The position numbers and the translations under genes are program-made. This document shows, piece after piece, positions 45,501 to 57,500 of a stretch of DNA of 64,000 nucleotides. The notes below the pieces were generated by a model. That model searched no databases. It worked only from the letters and a program-made list of their open reading frames with translations, and was not told where the DNA came from. Numbering within the stretch: the stretch's first letter is position 1; each line of letters opens with the position of its first letter. The stretch is from the NCBI GenBank assembly GCA_021229015.1, contig CM037777.1, positions 68,796,840 to 68,860,839 on the forward strand, given 5' to 3'. The stretch is from Solen grandis. Lineage: Eukaryota; Mollusca; Bivalvia; Adapedonta; Solenidae.

Positions 45501-48500
45501 CAATTTTATCATATTTAGAAATGCATCTTATTAACAAACTTTGCATTTATAAAGTTAAATTATCTAAGATTAAGCAAGTGCGTTTTATATGTGTATTCAG
45601 GGAAACATTTTCCAACTTATATCAGTATATTCAATATGGTGAATGTGGGCAGTAAACGGAAGAACGGAAGAAGAAGTCTATATAAAATCAAGTGTCCCCT
45701 GGGGCAGGGCCAATTTTGATCCCAGAGCCATGATTTGAAAAGGTTCAGTTCCACAAGACCATGCTATATACCAAATACATTATACCATAATCTATGTAAA
45801 ATCGAGTGGCCCCTGGAGCGAGGCAAATTTTGACCCTATGTTCATGATTTGAACAAACTTAGTAAAGGTGCACTAGGCCATATTACACACCGAATATCTA
45901 AACTCCAGGCATTTTGGTTTCTGACAAGAATATTATCGTAGTTTTTCCAATATAAGTCGATGTACAAGAGGGTCATGATGGTCCTAAATCGCTCACCTGA
46001 ATTCAACTGCTAAAAAGAAAATGCTTAAGTATGGAAAAAAGTTACACATAATATATAGTATTTGAATTTTATTAAGTTTTAGCTCTGGTGGCCATATTGG
46101 AAGGCAGACCGAAACGATTTTAGCTATTTTTGTTCAGTACCACCTATGTATCATTCCTGTAAATATTCATCAAAATCTGCTCAGGAGTTAAGGAAATGTC
46201 GTTTAAAGATTATTCTAATTTTAGCTCTGGTGGCCATCTTGGTTGGCGGACCGGACCGATTTTAGCTATTTTTTTGCAGTATTATTCAATGATCATTCCT
46301 ACTGAGTTTCATTAAAATCTGCTAAGCAGCTAGTTTATGAAGGGATGTCATTCAAAGATTTTTCTATTTTTAGTTCTGGGGGCTATCTTGGCAGGCGGAC
46401 TGGAACGACTTTAGCCATTTTTTGCTCAGTACCACCTAAGGATCATTCCTGTAAAATTTCATTAAAATCTGCTCAGCGGTTTAGGAGGTGATGTCGTTGC
46501 TCAAGTGAGCTAAAAATAAACTGACCCCTGGGGCAGGGCCAATTGTGGCCCCAGGGTCATGATTTGAACAAACTTGACAGAGGTCCATAAGACAATGCCA
46601 CACACCAATTATCTAAGCTCTAGGCCTTGCGGTTTCTGAGAAGAATACTTTTAAAGATTTCACTTTAAAAATGTATCTTTAGCTCCTGTAAACCAGATAT
46701 GGAATGAACCGGAACCATTTGAACAAGCTTCAAGCCAGAAATAGCCTATGCAAGTTTCTTTAAATTTGGCCCAGTTGTTTCAGAGGAGGTGTCGTTTGAA
46801 AAAAATGTGGACGACGGACGAACTACGAACGTTGGACAGCGATTGATCCTTAAAGCTTACTTGAAAAAACAAACAAACTGATTTTAGAACAAGTTATAGG
46901 CACAGAAAATAATTCTTAAATACAAAACGCTTAAGGTCTACAGAACTCATGGATTTAAAGTCATTTTCCAACCAGAATATATTATACTCGGTTCCAGTAT
47001 TTTATCTCGGATTGATTCAACCCCTGCTGAAGCAGCTGATGTAACCCAGCCTCAGATAGATCCCCTTGATTTTCAGAAGCCTTCGAAAACTCTTAACTAG
47101 AAATGTCATTTTTACGGCCAAATTGCGTACGTCACTTCAGATGATAGATACACATTATAAACTATAGTACTATAGTAATGTTTTATAATCGCACCGTCAA
47201 AAACGGTGTAATAATTGAATAAATCTTCTGTAACATGGACTAATGTCTATGGTACCGGTTGACACATGATATTTGCTCGCTATAATGTCGAGTGTCGTGG
47301 CGCATTGTCGTTATCGCGTCGCATTGTCGTGCGTCGTTTTATAATGTTGTGTGTCGCGATTGAACTGTTACACGACACACGACAATTCCACGATATAAGC
47401 GCGCTATAACGTGGTGCGTCATGCCGCGTTGTCATGTGTCGTTTACAATTGTCGTGCGTCGATCCTTCCACGCGACACACGATATTAGCACGACATTTTG
47501 AAAAGAAACTCAATATTTATTGTGATATTTCGTAAAAAAGTTATGGTAAGTCAACGCGACATTTGCGCGCTATAATGTCGAGTGTCGTGTCGCATTGTCG
47601 TGTGTCGTTTTATTGTATCGTGTGTTGTTTAGAATTGTCATGCGTCGTTTTAAATTGTCGTGCGTCGCCTCCATACAGCGACACACGACATTCAAAATGG
47701 CACTAACCGGATCCCGCACTAAGTGGATATTACCAGTTAAAAAAAACAAAAAAAAACGTTAACAGTACCAGTCACAGGGAAGCATCAAAACTTAAATATG
47801 TATTTATTATATTTCTTTATTTCATAGTTATTGCACTTAGTATTTTACAAGTTACCATTATCATTAACGAACTTGGATATCAAATGTGAGTGAAGTATTT
47901 AAACACTTTTTAATATATAAAGATTAAAATGTGGTTAATATTTTATACTTAAAACTATTTAACACAGAATATTTAGTGCAAGTAAATGTCAAAAATGTGT
48001 ATACGTATGCATAGGTATTTTATATGGCAAAAAGTACGGCAACTGAATTACATGTGAAACATTATGTTCATGAAATTAATAGCTATGTATTTAGATGTAC
48101 AAAAGATACATATATACAATGGTTTCAAACTAGAATTATACATAGAAATTTAGCAACTAATTCATTGTTATATAAAATGAAAATTGTGTCCAGTAATTCA
48201 TGTACCTTTTTGCACATTTTTTGTGAATGTTGTTTTATTAAACCTTTGTTAGATTACATAAATGATATTTTAAAAAGTAACAAATTAGAAAAGAAGATTA
48301 ACAATAAATTAATTATTTTAGGCTCAGAAGGTAGTACAAATGAATATGATATTTTGTTTTTAGAATTTAAAAGATACATATATTTATGCAAAAGGAAAAA
48401 AATCATCCCCACCAACATAGTCCTGAAATTAAGTTTTAAATTTGCATATAGCATTTATAAGGAAGTATTATCTGACAATTCAAAGCCCAAAAATTGGTCA

Positions 48501-51500
48501 GTTATAGAACTATTTATTAATTTATAATTGCTATGTACCTGTATGTTGTGTTTATTTTCCTAACAAATTCTAATAAGTATGAAATGGTTATTTGTTTATA
48601 TTACAACATGTCAAAACTATACAATACAAAAAAAATCAAACTTTTATTAAATTAAAAGTGATAATATATATGTATATATTACTGTCATTATTATTTAAAT
48701 ATATATGTATTTTTGAAATGTAAGGTGGCTGCAGGATGGTTCCCCGACCTGCTGACACCTATGAAGGGGATAATAAAAGTTTGAAAAAAAAACAAAAAAA
48801 AACAAACAACAACAACAAAACATTATGTTCATCAACGTTAATGGCGTTAAAAAAACTTCGTGACCTACATGCACATTTACATCAGCCAAAGTCGCTTATT
48901 TGTGATATTGCATTAATTATAATCAAAATTGACGCCCCCCTCATGGTGGGTAAGTATAACAAGGGGGCCATGATGGCCCTTAATCGCGCACCTGATTACT
49001 GACCATGCCTTACCCAAGATCGATATTGACCAATATCATCAAGATAAACATTTTAACCTAGTTTGAGAACGATTCAGCAAAAAATGCGGCCCTAAAGTGT
49101 TAACAGGATAAAACAAAGATCTGACCTAGTGACCTATATTTTGATCATGCTTTACAAATGGTCGGACTTAAAAATGTGGCCCGTTGAATGTAAATGATAT
49201 TTAACCAAGATATGTCCCAGTAACCTACTGTTTGATCCTGCCCTACCCATCACTCGACCTGCATAGACATACAGTCTGAGCAAGTTTGAGGAAGATTGGA
49301 TCAAAATTGTGGCTTCAAGATTTAAAACTTCAACACTGAATAACTGACATCTTTTTATAATTACTGACCTAATGGGCCAATATAAGTTAGACTAGACTAT
49401 TTGAGTTTATTGTCGCTTCAACAGTATTTCAGTCATATAGCGACGTCCAGCTAATTACAGGTGGAGGAAGACCCCGAATGTACGGAAGCATCCGGGTAGA
49501 ACCACCGACCTACCGCAAGCCAGCTGGAAAGCTTCCTCATATGAAAATCCGAATTACCCTGCCGGGATTCGAACTCACACGGTGGGGGGCTGAGTGATTG
49601 CTAAAGTCAGCGACTTTACCTTCTCGGCAACGGAGGACCCTCAATATAAGTTAAAATCATATATAACTAAGAAATAATGACCATAAACATTGTACAAATT
49701 GTAAAGTTTGAAGAAGATTGCTTGAGAAATTAAAATGCTAGAGTGTAAACATGATAAAATCTGTTGTTTTTTTTATAAATAAGGGCCATAACTCTTGAAC
49801 TTATGTTCCGATACCAGCCATAATCGAACGTGACAGAGAGATTATGGCATTTCTTTTTTATAATGAAAGGGACACAATTTCTGAACTAAATGGCCGATAT
49901 CAGCCATAATTGTTGTTGTTGTTGTATTGGAGTTTACCGTCGCTGCGATAGTATTTCAATCATATAGCGACGTCCAGCTAATTGCAGGTGGAGGAAGACC
50001 CCGAGTACACAGAAGTACCCGGGTAGAACCACCGACCTACCGCAAGCCAGCTGGAAGGCTTCCTCACATGAAAAATCCGAAGTCCCTACCGGGATTCGAA
50101 GCCACAGCGGTGAGGGGCTGAGAGATTTGTAGTCCACGACTGTAATCGCTCGGCCACGGCGGCCCCCTCAGCCATAATTGTACTTGATCGAGAGATTATG
50201 GTAATACATATATATATTGTCAGAAAGTTTGAAAATGATTGTTTAAGAAATGAAGACGCTAGAAAACAAAGTGAAACATGTCATTATTATACTAAAAGGG
50301 ACATAACCCCTTAACTAATTGACCGATATCAGTCATAATCGAACTTGATCGAAAGATTAAGGTCATAAACATTGTCATAAAGTTTAAAAAAAATGATGAT
50401 GCAAGAGAGTAAACACTTTAATTGTTGACGCACGTACGCACGACGATGCTCGACGGACATTCAAGTATCACAAACGCTCACCTTGAGCTTTGCTTATGTG
50501 AGCTAAAAAGTTCATACTTTAAATTACTTTCGGAAAAGGTAAACATCAGGGTGGACCTTAATTTAATTTATACGAGCATGCTAGTTCCAACCCCGCCCTG
50601 TACAAAACTATGTGCGGACAGTCTTCACGTATCGAAGAAAAAGATATTTCATTAGTATCTCCTGTCAATTAATAAGTCTGCAAAATGGTACTGCTGTTCC
50701 TCAAAGACGTCTCAAAATGTGAAACTTACAGGCGTAAAGGAAAATGTTCACCGTAAGAATGGACCATAAATCTTTGGGAAGAATAAAAGAAAATAACGTG
50801 TTTTTACTGGTGTTTGACCCTCTGAAAATGCAAAGTGTTATTGCTGTATCTCACATGGTTATTTTGAAAATGAACGTTTTGTAAAAATGGAAAAAGACGG
50901 AATGCCGGGAGGATTATAATAAAATGAAATTCGGAAAACGAACTAGGTATGTTATCTCACCTCAGCAATAGTGACTCTCTATCGTCATCAAGGTCTTTAT
51001 ACTTCTGTTGGAGTTCTGTGTACAGATGTCGAAGGTCTTTGATTGTCTGTCCCAAACCCTTACAGTGTGCATTCCAATTAATTATCTCCTGTGCCTTCTT
51101 ATTGCAATCTCTGTAAATATGATACTAAAGATGTACAGTACTATGTTTCATCTTACTTTTCTAAACAGATCAGATTGGTGGTGTTCCATAACACAAACTT
51201 TTCTATACTGAATTAGATAATAATCGGATCTAGGATTTGAATTTAAAAGGGGTAGGTAAATATTTGTATTAAATATTACTAAACGCCTGTTCTCAAGTTG
51301 ATAAAATAGTGTAGTATTCAGAATATAATACATAATGATAATCATGGTCCAGCAAATGAATAATTTATATTTTGTGTGTACAGACTTCACAGTATCTCTT
51401 ACCTTTTCAGTTCACAAATGGTTTCATTAAACCTTTTTAATTCTGAGTGTAACCTGAAATATGTAAGAAATGTTATACTTCTTTTTGCAATATTATACAA

Positions 51501-54500
51501 AAGAAGGTGCCTGACAAGATTTTTCAAGATGTTTCCTATGTATGTCTATGTAAAAAATGACCATTGTGATAGGCCATTTTTGACCCCAGAGCCATGATTT
51601 GAACAAGCTTAGAAAAGGTCCACTAGGCCACGTTACACATCAAATAGCTCAACTCAAGACCTTGTGGTTTCTGACAAGAATATTTTTCAGGTGTATATCT
51701 GGTATATCGGTATACGACCAACATATTGAATTAGCTGATAATGATATGTGTGCCCTCAAGTTTACCCACGGATAAAATTATCACGGCATAAGAATCAATA
51801 ATGTCCTGTAAAACCGTTTTGAAGAATTGGACAAGGAACGACAGAATGAACGATGTTTAGTTCAAGGGTAACACTGTACTGTGGAAGAATTTATATTCAT
51901 AGTATATTTTACAAATTGAATGCGAATTTTGTTAAGGCACATTGTTCACTGTATACATGAATATTTTGTATGAAGCCCGGTCAAACCTGAAAATAACCAT
52001 AAAATATGTGAAAAAAACAAACAATTATGCCAGCCACTCCAGTAAACAGCCATTAATATCGTGCTTCGTGGAGATGAAGTCCGAAAAAAAACCCCCACAC
52101 TTTTGCTGTCAGACAAACGGAGAGACCAAAACCTATATCTCCTGAGAGCAAAAATATGGTAAAACAACGACATACTTATTTGTCTCGGAACATGTGTAAT
52201 TCTTTCAGTTGAACTATTTTATGACTTTGATTTTTAACAATTAAATATTAAAATATTTGCATTTACCTTGTCAACCAATGGCTTACCTTGCTTTTTCTTT
52301 TTCATAGTGTTTATTGTTTCTTTCAAGTGCTTCTGTCGTGCTGAAAAATAAAGTTCCATATATACAACGTTAATACCGGTAGTTCGAGAATAAATCAGTA
52401 TTAAATTACACGAAAAATATTTTTCAGAAAAACTTCATATACTTTAAAAAAAATAAATGCATGTCATCCGCAATGCGTGCAGTCATTTGTTTGTGTTATC
52501 CAAAAACGTTTTATGCGACTTCATTGCAAATTCTATAATGTTATAATAATGATTATAATATATGAAAATAACAATACTTAAAATAAAAAATGTTATGCAT
52601 AATTCATATTAATTTATATTGGTCATACTGATTAAATAATTTGTCAACTTTTATGTTATCATAAAATAAGATTAAAGCGTTGAATCTCAATGATGATCAC
52701 TATTATTTACACATTTACAAATCCTTTAAATAAAAAATATAAAAATATGTGTATTTTTGCATCATTTACGTTTTCTTCATTTAATTAAAGCGCATCATAG
52801 TTGCCTTAGTATCATAAGCCTAAATTAAACTGTATACAAGTAGTTAACTTTTCACTTTTAGGATTTGTCTCTGTTACCGGATTCAAGATTTGACCACATG
52901 ACTTTGATAATTATATACTCAAAGGAATCAGATTTAATCATGAGCTATAAGGTGATTATGTAGGCTAAATTTATTGAATGCTCATCAAACCTTTCAGCGA
53001 AGAAGTATTATTTATCCTTCTACACTTGTAATGATAAACATAATACTAGCCCTGGTCATTATTAAGTAAGTGGCCATCATTGCACTGGTTATGATGGAGG
53101 GTCAAAAAGAGATCGTAAATGGTGGCCAATTTTTGAAAGAATCATGTGGTGATCATTTGTGTAAAACAAAATATAATTATCACCATCTGTTTCATATATA
53201 TTATATATGAAGAAACTAACCCTACCCCTGGAAATCATTTTTTCAAGGGATCAGTTTTGTAAGGACCATAGCTGACGATACGAGTTTGTTTCATACAAAG
53301 TTTTAAAATATTTAAAATATATTCTCACTACGCTTTGTAAAGATGTAAACCAGAATTTTTATGAACTTGTATGGACACCAGTATTTAGGTTGACATGGTG
53401 GACACTTGAAAAAAAAATAACACCCACAAGTTAGACCTCAAACCAATGCAAACGTTCAATGAAGAGGAAAAGGAAAAGCGTGTAAAATGTTCCTGGGGAA
53501 TTGAAGTGTTTTATTATCCCCATTCAAGGTCGCTTTATTCAGAATTCTGCTGTAGAGAGTCAAAACGTTTCATAATAAAAAAAATGTTCCAAGGAAAAGA
53601 TGGCCAGTGTTCATCTAATTTATAACAAATTCTTCCCCATGTGTTAAGGCTTTTTTGGTATCTGCAAACAGTATGCACCGAACCTGAGTTCATTCAAATT
53701 ATTTATATGAAATATGCTTTGATGTAGAAATAGAAGTACAGGCTTAACTCCACCCACCATACCCAGCGTTAAGTAATACATAAATACTTAAGAGTGAATT
53801 ATATTAATCTTGTTGGTATAATAAAAATACTGAAATATTTCATTTTTAACCAATGTACATGTTTAATAATGTATTCATGTACTTGAATTTTTCTTAAAAC
53901 AGGAAATGTGAAATGGTTTTCTACCTAGTTTTAGAGTTAAATATTTTTTAATGTGGAATTCAAACTAGAAGCCAAATTCACGGGGAATCTTAAGATATTT
54001 CTAAAAACTCTAATTAGCATTTTGTTTCTTAAATATTAAATTCTCAAATCAAACAGCTACTTTACATGATGATGGGAACACATAATTATTATACTAAACA
54101 TTTCTATAACTATTACGAAGGGGAAAATTAAAGAAAAATCTTAATGAGACAAAACAATTTTTCACTAAAGTCCCTTGTTTTCTTGAAATCAATGTATGCA
54201 GGACCTCCGACAGCTACTATAAAGAGACTGCATTCCAAGATTATAAAAATTAAATTGTTAGAGAAGGTATATAGAATATATAAAGAAATTGTCAACTATA
54301 ACCATGAGGTGATATTTGGGCAAACTAAAGTTAAAACGAAATCTTTTTATAAGAACCTTTAATTGGTTCACTATAGATTCTATTTTAAACCAACTCTACC
54401 AGTGGAAACCTCATTTTAATATAAAGTACACTAAACTATGGCCACTGGTTTCAGAAATGTTTATTTTTTAATCTTTCGACTACAATGATGAATAGAGTTC

Positions 54501-57500
54501 TATAATTAAGATGACACTTAATTAAAAAGTGAATTTCATATCAAGATTCATAAATCTTTGCTAAATCATTTCAGAGTTGATGCCATTCAGATCAATTATT
54601 TGTTGACGCAGAGTGACCACAACAACACATCATGAGCACATTCTGTCGAGCTAAAATAAATAGCTTCAAAACGTTTAAGTACGATTACCTTTTAACGTTT
54701 GCCTCTGCCTCTATGCGCTGGTTCTCTGACGCATTCAAGTTTTGGCTTGTTCTACGAGAAAAACCAAAAACAAAATTCACAAATAAAGAAATAAAAGCAG
54801 TATTATGAGGAACACACCTTGCAATTAAGAAATGGAAAATGTAAATAATAATTCACAACCATGGTTGAATAATAATTTGGTCAATAGGTACAATACTTTT
54901 GCACTCTATTGAATTCCTTAATATCCATCAATTTTCGTTCCCGTGTATGATATAATAAAAATAGTAATAATTCAATATTACATTTATTATTACATACAAG
55001 TGAATAACCAAACTTATCTTTGTACTTCAATGATTTATTTAATAAATTACATTTATAATAAATGATTACCTTATTTGTTAATTGTTATATAAAATTGTTT
55101 AAGCTAAATTTCGGTTATTCATCGCGGAATTGCAACATGAGTGAACATGTTAAACGCACCAGCGAAGTAGAGACACACATAATAAAAAATATCCATACAT
55201 TGTCGATATTACTATATCAACTTTTTGCAGATTTTAAGGGGAAAGATGAGAGGGATTTCGATACGAAGCTATGCAAAATTATCATTAAAGTAAATCATAA
55301 TTATGTATATTTTATATGACATGTAATTTTCTTTGGCAACTCACTAGGCACATATATCAATACATGTATTTGATACATGTGTTTGGTTGTGTGTTGGGTT
55401 TAACGTTCCACCGACAGTATTTCAGTCGTTTGGAGGCTATGTCAACTTGAGACAGATACACTGCATTACACTATCACTCCGTAGATATGTGGCATGTGAA
55501 GCTTCACCCAGTCACATTATACTGACACCGGGCCAACCAGTCCTAGAACTGAACTATCCTTATATGCTGAGCGCCAGGCAAGTGAACTATACCAGGATAA
55601 TAGCAGTAGCAATAACAATATGGCGACTATTCAAACGTCTGTTATGTAGAACGTGCTAAAAATTCATGTTTTTGTTTTCTTGAGAAAAGGCAAACTTCTG
55701 CCGAAATTTTGAATAAGAGTGAATTTTATTGTTTACTGTATTATTAACCTCTGGAAAATCAACATATTTATTGAATTTATTGATATACCAGTACCATTTC
55801 TACGACTCGGGCATGTCGCGGCTGGGGATCGGACCCAATACCTTCAGCTCCCAAGTCGTACGTTCTAAACATGTGTAGTAGCGACCAAGTTTATTAAGCC
55901 GAAAAAAAACATGTTTTTATCTTGAACGGACAAGTAAATAAATTGATTGATCTACATATGATCACCCAGAATTTGCTTTATCAATGACGTCACAATAAAG
56001 GGAGGAAAAAAGTCAAGCTATTCTCGCCTGTTTTAGATTTTTAATTGCCGATTTCATACAAACAACATACAATTAATTTCGACATATTTTGAACAAAAGG
56101 TATTATACTAACATACATGTATTTTAACAGGTAAAAAAATCGTTGTGTGTGACCTGACGATAATGTGTGAACAAACTGCATTATTTAGTACCAAAATGTC
56201 CGATATCAGTCAAAATCGAACATGTTGAATAGGCAATGGCCGTAGAAAAACATATTGTTTCCAAGTAAACAAATTTGAATCTAGATAAAGAAACCTAGTT
56301 TTCTTCAAATGGTTATTACAAGTGCAAAAGTGTATAACCTTTGTGTAATGTTTACTTTAAGTGAAACCTGGAGCCGCGCTAAAGAGCTTCATGGACAGAC
56401 GAACGGACGGACATACAAACGCACAGACGGACGGACAGACTAGCTTAACCAATCCAGTATACCCATTACACAAACACATACACTTAATTGCTGATAGGGT
56501 ATAAACTAGATCTCCGCAGAGCGGCGCCAACGCTCGTGTTTTACATGTAAACAACAAGGGAGGGGGTGGGGGGGGGGGGGCATATTTGAGATTTAAAGTT
56601 TGAACACCACAGGGTTTAAAGATTAACTGTTTATTAAATGTCTTACGTAGGGTAGGAGAATTGCTCTGAATAAAAACAATTTTAACAAAAATTCTGCGCT
56701 AAATGGGGCATAACTAAAAAAATAATGCTTTCAGAATAATGCACTGTAGTCTTACAACTGCGTCTTGTCATGAGTATTCCAAATTTTGTGTTGATACCTT
56801 TAAAATTTATAGTTTTCAAATGTTCCTACTTAAGCAATTTTGACCAAAATTTAAAGTTAAAAGGGGGTTTAACTCATTGTCTATCAACTGCGCCTTGTCA
56901 TGATAATAAAGTATTTCAAGTTTCGTGTTGCTACCTTTAAAGGTGTTTGAGTAATTGTTGTTGTTTGGTTACATTAAAGTTTTTGCACGACGACGACGCA
57001 GCGATCATAATAACTCGACTTTTTCTTCGAAGTAGACGAGCTAAAGATGATTAACAACTGAAGATGTAGAATCAAAACAACGTATTTTGGAAACTTGAAT
57101 GGCGTAATATTCCGATATCTGCCATAATTGAATCTGACCAAGAGATTATTGCAAATTCTTGTCTTTAAGTTCGATCAATAATTCTTTTTAATGCAATTGC
57201 TAGAGCATCTAAAACGTGAAATCTGTCTTTTTTTAAATTCTGACTTAGAAGTGCCATATCATTCAGAATTAAACTTGGATATTGGCATTACAGTTTTTTT
57301 CACTTGTTTACGGAGACGTTAAAGGCCCTTCAATTAATGACATGTTTTGTGTTAAGTCAAAAACTTTCTATTCACCTTGATCAGATACTTTAACACTTGT
57401 CAATTTATATAGCTCGCAAATCTATATAGATAATGCGTCTATACTTTTCTCGATATGATTGATGTTTTTGTCAAAGCGAATTTTAATAAATCGAAAAGGG

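Larger units (their letters stand above)
48957..50511 (+). repeat. 'GGGCCATGATGGCCC' element with two nested SINEs
   Basis: The head AACAAGGGGGCCATGATGG-CCCTTAATCGCGCACCTG is at 48957. The tail CGCTCACCTTGAGCTTTGCT-TATGTGAGCTAAAAA ends at 50511. Internal units carry GACCTAGTGACCTA, CCGATATCAGCCATAAT and AAGTTTGA-GAAGATTG. Two family A SINEs interrupt it at 49390-49641 and 49914-50168, each with its own target duplication, so the element predates both. Confidence 0.78.
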
